DNA of 64,000 bases, taken from assembly GCA_003117195.1 (NCBI GenBank), contig BDSI01000024.1, positions 1,091,168-1,155,167 of the forward strand, written 5' to 3'. Origin of the DNA: Eudorina sp. 2006-703-Eu-15. Its lineage: Eukaryota; Chlorophyta; Chlorophyceae; Chlamydomonadales; Volvocaceae. Below, in pieces: positions 26,801-37,100 of this stretch; position 1 is the stretch's first letter; each line of letters begins with the position of its first letter. The notes beneath the pieces were generated by a model that was given only the letters and a program-made list of their open reading frames with translations, had not been told where the DNA came from and made no database searches. The translations under genes were made by a program, and so were the position numbers.

Positions 26801-29800
26801 CAGGCCGCTGGCGTGGACGGAGGTGACGTGGGTGCCGGCCTGCGCCCCGAGGTCGCTCGCCCTGAACACCGTCAGCTCCTGCACCACCAGCTCATACATA
26901 GCGACGCGGGAGCCGCCCAGCACCAAACCCAGGCCCTGTCCGCAGTTGGCGGCGCCTGCGCCTGCTGCTGCTGTTGCCGCCGCCGCCGCCGCGGCGGCGG
27001 TAGAGTTCGCGGCGGCGGCGCCAACTGACGGGGCGAGGCTCGGGTGCGGCGCGGCCGCCGCCCCGCCAAAGCCCGGGTGCGGCGCGGCCGCCGTTGCAGA
27101 CGGCACCTGGTGGAGGCCGGGCGCGTGCGCGGGCCCTGCGGCGGCGCCGGCCACGGCGGTCTGGGTGGGCGCTATGGGGTGCTCGTCTTGCAGCTGGATT
27201 CGGAGCCCGATCTCCAGCAGGACGCAGGTCTGCGCAGCCGGGCGACACGGCGGGTACTGAGGTGCTGCCGCCCTGGCGGCGCCGGAGGGCGGAGATGCCT
27301 GCCCCCACGCAGCAGCACCCCGCGGCTCGTGGCGCGGCGCCGGGCCTGCCGCCGCCCGCTCGGCTCCTCCGGACGTCGTGGCCGCGGCGGTACCGGCTGG
27401 TGCGATGATGGCGGGTAGCGCCGCCAGGTCCGCCAGGTCGGCGCGGCTCAGGTGTATGTGGGCCTTGGGAGCGCGCACGTGCACGAATGTGGCGGAGGAC
27501 CTGCGCACGGCGCACGTAGAACGTGTAGCCGTCAACGTCATCCGGTCAGAGAAAAAGGCGGCAGACCACCTCTCCTCCTCAGCCGCGAACACGCCACGAG
27601 GCTGCCGAATGCAGAACACAAGTGAGAGAGCGCCATGACGCACGACGAAGGCCCCCTAACACCCTACCTTGCCCCATCCTTTCACTCCTCAAGGCAGCAG
27701 CAGCATGACCAGGCAGCGCAATACAAACGCCGCCCCAGGGCCCGCCTCACTTTCGGCAGCGCTCGTGGAACGCGACGCTCCGGAAGCTGCTCCGCTCCTC
27801 CCAGGCGCCGCCCTCCCCCTCCGGATCCGCCCAGCGGTCCTGCGAGTGCGCCGCCACGTGATCCCACGCCTCCGGAACCAGATCCGGCGCCGTACCGGAC
27901 CCCGGGTCGATGCACACGTGCAGGTGCAGGCCGCAACCCGGTGGCACGTCGACGGGCCCCGTGGGCGGTGCGGCGTGGGGTGTCGCATCCCAGGCCGCCA
28001 GGCCGCCGGGGGCGGGTCCGGGGGCCTGCGGCGGCGCGGGGCTGAGGCACAGGAGCGACTTGCTCGTCCCCGCCGCCGCCGCCGCGCCAGCCGTGTCTGC
28101 GGCGCAGACGGGTAACACCGGGGGCACCACGGGACGGGTTCGAAGGGACACTCATCTCCAGCATCGTGGCGGGGCAGAGCAAGGCCATGCACCTGCTACG
28201 CATACTCAATGAGTCCCGTGCGGGGCGGGTGACAAGCTCCCTCGACGGATCACCGCCCACACCTTCGCTCAAGCACGTATGCACGCATGAAGGAATGGAT
28301 GAATGAATTCACGCACGTCGCAACGCTGCGGTCAAGACCGCAGCAGCCCACAAAAGCCGCGTGGCCGTGGCACACACGGGAACACGCAGAGGGCAGAGCG
28401 AACACCGCCGCCGCCGCGCCGCACCTGGCGCAGCAGCGGTCGCCCGGCTGTTCGCTGCGGGGGCGGCGCCCGCGGGTGCCGGTGCCCGGACCAGCAGCAG
28501 CTCCACGACGCCTGCCGCCAGGTCCACCACCGTCACCTGCGCCCGACGGCGGGGTTGGGGGGGGGGAGTAGACATATTCAAACTGCGCACGACGGGGAGA
28601 GGCGGCACGCCGGGGTCCAAGTCACGCAGCCGGACGCAACCTGGCGCTGCCCTCCGCGCGCGTCGCAAGCTGCGGCCCCGCCTGCCAGCCCCGCACCCCG
28701 CCTGGTTGCTGCGGTGCCCGGGGTCCCAAACCATGCGTGCGTTATCCTCCCGGGACATCTGGATCAACTGCCGGCCCTAGGCCCGTCCACGTGTGCAGCG
28801 CATGACCGGGTGATGCGGCACTCGCCTGCGTCGGTATGAGACGATCCGTAGCTGGCGCCTGGTACAGGGTCAGCAGCGGCGGCGGCTCCAGCGCCGCCCA
28901 GCCGGGCGCCGACACGACGTGCGGTCCGTGGGGGGCCAGCCGGGTGTGGCCAGGCGGCAAATACCCGTGGATCCCGTACGCCTGATGGGTGGCTCCCGGC
29001 CAACCACCGCCGTACGGAGAATGCTGCGGCGGTTGCACGCTGTAGCCTACGCCGTACGGACTGTACGGCGGTAGAGCCGCCGCGCCGGGATGGTTCATGC
29101 CGGCCGCGGCTGGGTGGTGGTGGTAGGGGTAGGGATGGGAGCCGGGGTGCTGCGGTTGCAGGAGGCCGCCGGGGTGGGACCCGTGGGTCGCGTGTACGAC
29201 AGCCTCCGTGGAGGGGTGCGGCGGCGACACGACATCGAGCGCGATGAAGACCGGGGTACCTGCCGGCCGTTGTGTGTGTACGCGCGTATGTGTTTGGGGG
29301 TAGGGGGAGGGGCGGGGAGGGCGGGCGGGGGTGCATACAGATACATGTTCGACGGGGTTAAATTGAGGAGTGAGAAAAAACCCAGGAACGAACGTACATG
29401 TTCGACGGGGTATCAAATCTGTGACGGGCGGGCGAGGAGAGCAGAGCGATTACCAGGAACAGGAAGCCAACTCAATGCGCCCAATCGCTTGTTCGGGCGT
29501 CTGGGATGCACACAACACAACAAGTCAGGGCCCCAGGACCTGCGTTATCCCGGGAGGATTATCAGGTCGGACATGGCTGGCGGAGGCGCAAAGGACAACC
29601 TCGGGCACGGGAGACGGGCCCCAGAGGAGGTGAAGACGGCGCTGCGCGGAGCCTCACCTGACAGCCGCGGCGACGCGCCCGCTGGCGGCGTCGGCGTCGG
29701 CGCCGCCAGCGCCATGAGCAAGCACACGTGTGGCGCCACGACCGTCAGCGACAGCCGCGGGAGCGGACCCTGTGGCCGGGCGGCCGCCGCTGCCTGCAGG

Positions 29801-32800
29801 GAAAGGGGTGTATAGGAAGTTGGTAGGCATTTCAAATTGTGCTGCTGCCAGAGCGACGGAAAGGGAGGGCGGAAGGTGAAATGAAAACAGCCCAGACACA
29901 CCCAGCTCGACGGCGGGTGGGGTGGGGGGGGAGGAAGGGGCACGCCCGGCCGCACCGCCGCAAGTCGGTCAACCCAGTTCCAAGCGGTAAGAGTGCTGGC
30001 TTCAGGTTTGGGGGTTTAAAGCCCATTCTACATATCCCCCCATCTCCTGAACGCACAGACATACCCTTTCAAACGGCCAATAGAGCACAGCTGGTACGTA
30101 AGCAAGGATCAACATGCGCGTCGCTTGGTCGTCGCTGCCGGTGCTGTGAATGCAGTGAAGTCAGCCACTTCAGTGACTGCTGTCCCTCGAGTCCTGCGCC
30201 GTGTTTACCCCCCGAGCTACACGACCGCCCCGGTTGCACAGCACGAAGATGGGGTTTGCTGAAGCACCCATCCATCCATCCATCCATCCATCCATCCATC
30301 CATCCATCCATCCATCATGACAACAAGCCAATAAACCCTCCCGGCACGCACGCGACGCACGCAGCACTCCTTCCCGCTCACCTGGCGGGCCCTGCCGTTG
30401 GCCACCGCCTCGCCCGGCTCCCCCGCCAGCGGCGCCGCGAACTCCGCCAGACGCTCCACCAGCGGCATCGACACCCACACAGTGACCGGCAGCACCTCCA
30501 CCGACAGATCGTACATCGGCGCCGCCGCCGCCGCATCGCCGCCGTCGTACCGGCCGTACCCGCCGGCACCGCCTCCGGCGGCGGCGCCGCATTGCGTCCC
30601 CGCGTCGCCGCCCCAGGAGACCCGCAGCCGCAGGCAGCTGTTCCCGCCTCCGCCGCCTCCGCCGCTGCCGCCTCCACTGTGGCCGCCCTTCGCATGGAAG
30701 TGCTGCGCCGTCTGCCGGTTGCTGGGCGCCTTCGCATGGGAGTTCAGGCCTCCTGTCGGGCCTGTCTGCGGCGGCATGTTGGGCAGATGCTGTTGCTGCG
30801 CACCCATGCCCCCTGACGGACCCATACTCGCACACAACAACACCGGCCACGTCTGCATCGCTCCGTTGCCGTTGGTACATCCGCTGCCGCCATTCACCAC
30901 GTGCACGTGGGCGTTACGGCCCGGCGGCCGCGCCCCCAGGGTGCTCCGATTGCACCCGACCGTGGCCGCGGCTGCGCCCACATCCGCGGCGGCGCCGCCG
31001 CCCGACCCGCGCGACGGCGCCGGCTGCGTGGGCCGGAACCGGTACGGCGCCTGCGGCAGGACCTCCGGCACGCGGCCCCACTCCGCCGGCGTCATGCCGT
31101 ACACGGCGCCCACCGCCGCCGGGAGCTGCTCGTACACTTGGAGCTGCCCCGCTTGCAGCGCCACGCAGCTGCCGTGGACCGCGTCGAGCCGCAGGGTGCC
31201 GCTGAGGTCCTGAAGCTCCACCACGAGGCTGCCCGCCGACCCCTGGGCAGCTGCCGCCGCACCCGCGCTGGCAGCAGCCGCAGGCCCGGCACCGTTTGCG
31301 GCGCCGCGGACCGCGCCCGAGCCGCCTGAGCCGGCCGCGCCCGGGGCGCCTCGCCCGCTCGCGCCGACATGCGCCGCGCCCTTGCGGGACGACGCATGCG
31401 ACTGCCGCTGCTGCGTCCCTGCCGCCTGCTGCGACCCGTGTGGTCCGTAGCAGAGGACCAGCGCGAGGTGGGCGGCGCGCGCGCGGACGTTGACGACGGG
31501 CTGCACCGTCGGCTCCGCCAACGCTGCAACGCCTGCGAGGATCGGGCCGCCGCCAGCGGCCGCCGGCGCGACGGGTTGGGCATGCTGAGGGTGCAGGATG
31601 TCGCCCGCGCGGGGCAGACCGGGCTGCGCCGTCGCGGGCGCCGCGGCCTGCCCCCCCAGCGGCTGCCCCAGCGACGCCGCCGTGCCCATCCAGTCCATGG
31701 CCCCGCCAACCGCCGCGCTGCCGCTGGCCGCCACGTAGCCCAGCAGGTTGGTGCCCGTCTGCGTGACGCTGCTTACCAGGCTGCTCGCCAGCGACCCGAA
31801 CCGGCTGCACGCGTCGTGGAACTCGCTGGCGTCGCCGATGCCGGCCACGTACGGCTCCAGGGAGTGGGCGACGACGCCCTCGCAGTTGGGCATCAGGATG
31901 GACTCGAACAGCGACCGACGGCCCCAGTGCCCGGCCGCGCTGTGCATCGACGCCGACGCGGAGGCGTACGGCGATGCCCACAGCTCGGGGCCGCCGTCCG
32001 GGGCGGCGGCATCCGCTGCGGGTGAGCCGCCTCCCGCGGCGCACGACGCGGGGCCGCCTTGGCGGTCCAGCGCGCCCTTGACCGCCGCCAGACACACCGC
32101 GTGGCTGGGCAGCAGCTGCATCCGCATCGCGCCCAGGTTGACGTCCACAGAGACCTGGTTGGGCTGCCCGGCTTCCTCGGGCATCGCCAGGCGCACCTCG
32201 ACGCTCAGCTGCAGGCCGTGCTTGCCGGGCCCCGAAACCAAGGTCACACCGGAGGCGGCGGCAGGGATGGGCGACGAAGGGCACCCGGAGGCTGCCGCCG
32301 GCGCCGGGCCGGGCGGGCCTGCCCCGCCGCTGGCTGTCCCAGCGGCGGTGGCGCCCGTCATGAGCGGCGCCGTCTCCAGCAGGTCCAGACACAGCCCCTT
32401 GACGTGCACGTACTTGGCGATCTCCCGCCGTCCGGCTGCGGGGGAGCCGGCAGCACCCGGCGACCCATCTGGGCCACACGGCGCGCTTGGGGCGTGCGAC
32501 CCGGGATGATGTGCGCGCTGGCCGGGTGCCTGCGCGGTGTGACCCGGGTTCAGGTTCCGATGCTCACCACGTTGTTGTTGTTGCTGCTGGTGCTGCTGCT
32601 GCTGGAGGGGTGGGCTCCCCGGCGAAGGTGGGTTGGCCAGGCTGGCGAGGTCCCCGAATTCCACGAGGTCCAGCTTAAGGGCCGCTGTCACGACGCGGCT
32701 CTTGTCCGAGGGGTGGGGCAGCTCCACGCGGATCAGCACATTGGAGGCCTCCACGCGCATGTGCTGCAGCAGCGACTGGAGGCTGCCGGCTATCCGTTTG

Positions 32801-33629
32801 ATGCCGTCCATGACGGCCCCGTGGCCGGTCCATCCGAAGTCGTCCGCGAGCAGGAAGCTCATCGCACTTCCCCCACTGGAGCTGGGTGCCGAGGCAGCTG
32901 CGGGTGGGGAGGCGGAGGGGATGTCCTGGGGGAAGGCCGTGGCTGCGGTGGAGCCCGTCGCCGCAGGCGACGGGGTTCCCAAGGAGCTGCTCCGGGCGCC
33001 AGCGCCGGCCGACGCCGGGGCAACCGTGAGCATGACCTCGTTCACCAATACGCTGCATTGGCTCGACGATGAGAATATCGAGGGCAGCTTGGCGTGGACG
33101 CTTCCGACGTAGCCTGCCTTTATGTGCCATCCGTCCAAAGCCTGCAGGGCACCGCAGACGAAGCACGGGTGCCCACATGAATCAGGATGCACCATAGCAC
33201 TATATCTGACGTAATAAATTTTCACCATGCAAAGATGCGATGAGGATAGGTCCCATGGCCACGACGCATGTGCAAACTTGCGACGACCAGGCGATGGGCT
33301 GACACAGACATCATGGCATTTTAGCATCGTGTCCCAAGATACATTAGCGTATCACAAGATACGAGCACCCTTTCTGACAGTAGAGAAAGGGTGCTGAGTC
33401 GGTGCTAGGGCGACACCCAGCCCTTCACACACAGCTCGACCGCCTGCCCCACCAGGTCCTTGTTTAGTGCATCGCAGTTGAGCAGGAGGTTCTTGAGCTC
33501 GAGCTTGCCAGTGTCAAGCTTGACGTCAAGTTGCTCGAGGTCAATTTCGGAGGTCAGGTACTTGCCCACGTTGCGCTTCAGAACGAATTTTAAGAAGCGT
33601 TTGAGCAGCCAGTCCGTGGTGCCCAGCAT
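17869..33629 (-). CDS. ATG2: Autophagy-related protein 2 (bridge-like lipid transfer protein)
   Basis: ATG2 moves phospholipid from the ER to the growing autophagosome with ATG9 and ATG18. Exons: 33629-33429, 33141-30382, 29793-29658, 29259-28826, 28536-28425, 28096-27751, 27500-25691, 25452-25147, 24714-24359, 23761-23556, 23243-22792, 22386-22140, 21812-21347, 21034-20935, 20486-20392, 19706-19526, 18777-17869. All phases match, giving about 3038 aa. Residues 1-100 are the chorein N domain ([33 protein letters not shown]). The C terminus carries ATG2 hallmarks: [16 protein letters not shown] (about 2606), [48 protein letters not shown] and [17 protein letters not shown]. The usual family length is about 1600-2000 aa; the excess is Ala/Gly/Pro/Gln-rich inserts. 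The fourth intron appears to use a GC donor (CAG|gcgagt); a GT alternative about 45 bp further on also keeps frame. The first intron border is chosen by homology. Confidence 0.93.
20684..20748. repeat. GGCAT pentanucleotide repeat, 13 units
   Basis: Thirteen perfect units lie in an ATG2 intron between the exons at 20935-21034 and 20392-20486. Confidence 0.95.
22646..22745. repeat. 25-bp tandem repeat, four units
   Basis: Four consecutive 25-bp units of the form gaccccgtacgggaaaacc plus ccacat (22646, 22671, 22696, 22721) lie in the ATG2 intron 22387-22791. The units differ by a few bases. Each contains an imperfect palindrome around ccccgtacgggg. Confidence 0.9.
23356..23379 (+). repeat. Short dispersed repeat, GGGCGGGTT...CTAAACACA type
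   Basis: gggcgggttgcaattctaaa followed by caca lies in the ATG2 intron 23244-23555. It is nearly identical to 48649-48672; the wider family is described in the findings. Confidence 0.75.
29356..29393 (+). repeat. Short dispersed repeat, GGTTAAATTGA...AAACCC...AACGAAC type
   Basis: Copy in the ATG2 intron 29260-29657. It shares the frame ggttaaattga, then an A-rich spacer, then aaaccc and aacgaac, with copies at 45936-45974 and 56361-56400. Confidence 0.7.
29805..29854 (-). repeat. Short dispersed repeat, GCTCTGGCAGCAGC type
   Basis: On the minus strand it reads gctctggcagcagcacaatt then tgaaatgcctaccaacttcc, matching 53206-53256 with a handful of substitutions. It lies just upstream of the acceptor of the third ATG2 exon. 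Confidence 0.7.
30268..30315. repeat. CCAT tetranucleotide repeat, 12 units
   Basis: Twelve perfect units lie in the second ATG2 intron, about 70 bp past the donor of the large second exon. Confidence 0.95.
33364..33395. other. Perfect 12-bp inverted repeat with 8-nt loop
   Basis: agcaccctttct (33364-33375) and agaaagggtgct (33384-33395) are exact reverse complements around the spacer gacagtag. The structure lies in the first ATG2 intron, about 30 bp downstream of the donor in transcript direction, so a hairpin could form in the pre-mRNA. Confidence 0.85.
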
Positions 33630-34172
33630 TCTGACAGGCTGTTCCTAACGTCCTGATATCTGCAATTCAGCAACTCGTCTATCACACCACGACAAATTCA
33701 TAGGCGTGTAACTTATTAATGTCCTTATTGTACCACATGCGCATGATAAAGTGGCAAACACGAGGAGTGTAGCGTTCGCCCTGTTTTTAGGGTTGTCGAC
33801 CCGGACCTGCCGCCAATTCAGCCGGATGAACAAACGGCGAAGTAAATAGCAGTAAATATACTTTGTATCATGTACATCATTTGGCTGTGAGTCCTGTACA
33901 TTGGAAAGATTTAAGGAACGAGATGATTAGTTTGAAACGGAATAACAGATGGGACATGGCAGACACAACCATATCTTCTTTTCTTCTCCACACAAAACAG
34001 GGCTCAAATAAAGGAGCCCTTAGCATATTTATTGGTGAAGGACTTCACTGGTGCAGCTATGAGTCTCGCCGAGCACTCGGGCGCTGAACAGCTAGACCAG
34101 CGTCTGCCTCCTGCTGGTACCGAATAGCTCTCAAATCTGGCATAGCTTCGTGATCCAAAGCTCATTATCACT
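33630..34172. promoter_or_regulatory. Bidirectional promoter region of ATG2 and NCAPH2
   Basis: The two start codons stand 543 bp apart in divergent orientation. The interval is markedly AT-richer than the flanking exons and contains no open frame of interest. It must hold both 5' UTRs and both core promoters. No classical TATA box or named element can be assigned with confidence. Confidence 0.7.
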
Positions 34173-37100
34173 ATGGGGGACATAGACGTTGACTTTGAGG
34201 CTCTCAAAGAGAACAAGTTCGCACACCTCCTGAAGCCTATTCGCGACCTGCAAGACAACTTCAACATTGACCTGGCACATGAGCTTGAAGAGTACCTGGA
34301 GCAGCTGGAAAATGCGCAGTTCACCTTTGAAGGCGGGGCCCACCCGGTGGACTTCGCCGAGGCTGCCCTGCTTATACAGGGCAGCACCATGGTCTTCTCC
34401 AAAAAGGTTGAATACCTCTATAACCTCACTTATCAAGCTCTAGAGGCTGTCAAGGGAAGGCGACGGCCGGTCGGTGCTGACGGTCAGCCGCTGGACGGAG
34501 ACGCAGCTCAGCCGGTGGCGGGCGCTCGAGGCCGTGCTGGCGCAGTTGCGCGCGGCGCTGAAGATGACGAGGACGATGGGCTGGAGCGCTTCTGGGAGGT
34601 CGAGGACCTTTTGAAAGAGGCAGGGGACATCGACTTGGCGGATGGCGAATGCAGCGTGCCCACAGCAGGATCGGCCATGCGGCCGCCTGCTGCACTGCTG
34701 GCCCTAGAAGACCAAGCCCAGGGTGCAACAACCAGCGTAGCTAGTGGCAAAGCCGGCGACGGCGACTCGGGTGTGTACCGGTTGCAGCAGTGCACAGTCC
34801 ACTGCTCCGGCGCATTATTGCTGGATCCACGGGACGGAGACATGTACGACTCGAAACTCAGGTGCGTCGTGGCGCCCGTGTGTATATTTCCTGTACCGCC
34901 GGAATGGATCTGAACCATTGAACTCTTGCCGGAGGGCGGGAGCATTCATCCGTAATGTGGGCCAGCCTAGCATGCACCGTACATCACCCACAGCCTTCAA
35001 CTGAAGCGCACTCACACCCGGCACGCGGCCGCAGATTCATCGGGCCTCAGCCTCGACGCGACAAGGACTTTGAGCAGCTGGTGGAGGCGCACCAGATGAC
35101 GCAACCGACTCAGCCGTTTCCGCAACCAGCCACCCAAGTGCATGTGCCTCCGCCCGGGCAGCAGCAGGCAGCGCCCCAGGGAGACCCCATGGATCTTGGC
35201 CCAGACCAAGCAATGGACTATGACGACGACGGTGGCGGAGGCTATGGCGGCGGTGGGGACTGGCCCGATGACGATGACATGGCCCCTGCGCCCGCACCGG
35301 GGGATGTGGATGGCAAGGGACCGGAGGAGGCAGCTCTGGCGCGTGGTGAGTCCGGGCGTGCTTTGCCGGTACCGCGTGAGCTGATGTGACGTTAGGAGTC
35401 CCTCAGACTGGGCCCAGTGGAGGTCGGTAGCAATTGTCGTACCGACTACTAAGGACTGCGCTTCGCCCTGAAAGACATCTGGATGAGAGCCGCAAACAGC
35501 ATCCCGGCGTTGAGTTTTGGCGGTCGAAACCCGTGCTGTCTACTGTCCGCCGCCCCAAACGGTGTGAAGGGGAAGCGATGACGCGCAAGCCGCGCCGCAC
35601 CACACGGGAAGGTGCACCTTGGGTTGGTTCATGTGCTATGCGCTGGAACGGCAGCCTGCTGCACCCGCATCTGGTTCTGGCCTTTTGTGTCGAGATACGC
35701 GCATGCTGTGCCGCATCTTGCATTCATCACGCCGCCGCCGGTGGGCAACCCGCTCGACGATGCTTTTTTGGCTGGGTGCTGCGGACACAGACGCGGACGC
35801 CGCGGCCCCGGAGCGTGTGGTGACTCGGCAACAAGCGGCAGGAAATGGGGGAGCGGCGTCGCTGGGGGACACAGACGCGGCGGCGTCCTTGGGTAGCGGC
35901 CAAGAGGCGGATGGGGAACCGGCGGATGAGGAGGTGTTTGATCCCTACAAGCCCCTGGACCCGTCGGCAAAGAGCCGACTGCCAGATCGGCCTCTGGTGG
36001 TAAGCTCCACCTTGTCTGGATCGGGGCGGCCAAGCAACGGATACGGAGCGCATGCCCCCCTGCTTTTGTGAACAAAACCCTTACAGCGCTGACGTGACCA
36101 CTGCCTTCGCCGCCTGGAAAGGATCCTGGGTAAATGAAGTTATTGTTGCTGCTTAACGCCACACTGGCTTGGGGTTTCTGACTGGGGGTCCGGGGTGTCG
36201 CCGGTCCGGGGTGTCGCCCTGCGGCGCAGGTTTCGAAGCCACGCAGAGCGCAGCGGAAACCCGCCGGCGCCACCGCCAAGGCGTCGGCCGGCGCCGCGGT
36301 GACCTGCGGGCTGTTGCTGCCGGAGTTCAGTTACTGTCTGCAGTTCTTGCGGCAGGCGCTCGCGCCGCCGGAGGCGAAGGTGCAGCGTGTGGCCAAGAAG
36401 AACGCGCTGGACAAAGTCGCCAGGGCGCGGGATAAACCGGCGCCGGTCTTCGACGCCGCTGACGCTGCGGCCGCAGGTGGGGTCTCGGCACATCCCGGTG
36501 CACGGAAAGTGCGTGTGAGAGCAAATTCACCTCTGCACATCCCCGATGTGCCCCACTCCGCACATCCCGGTGGGGCCGGCGTTCAGGCAGGCGCAAGATT
36601 ACGCGCCGTGGGACACCATCATATTCCGTGCTGTGCGTCCTTGTCATTGCTGTGGCGCTGACACTGAAGGGCCCATTTTCTCCCAACGCAAACAGAGCTT
36701 CTCGCCAGGATCATCGTTAGTGGTTGCCTGCTTGCCTCTCCGTACTGTCCACCCATCTCCAACTATTGATCACCCGCAGTTGCTGCTGACGAGGCGGCCG
36801 TGGACGAGCCGCCGGAGCAGGTGGCGGCGCCGCTTGACGGCTTCGACGATGACGATGACGGCGGTGGTTACGGCGGCGGCGGCGCGTCCGATTTGGATGA
36901 CGACGTGGGCCCGGGTGGGAATGCCATGTTTGGGGACGATGCGGGCGACCTCGGAGCCGCATGGCACGAGCCCGGTGGCGGTGCGGAGGACGGCGAGGCC
37001 GGCGGCTGGCCGGGCAAACGGGGCCTCTGGTCGGGTCCCGTGCCGCCGATGGGCAGTCTGGCGGGCTCCGAAGACGGCATGGCAGTCGATGGCGAGGAGC

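Noticed and set aside
33364..33395. Hairpin considered as a transcription terminator
   Set aside because: Intrinsic hairpin terminators are bacterial; this one is in an intron of a nuclear gene and has no T-run.
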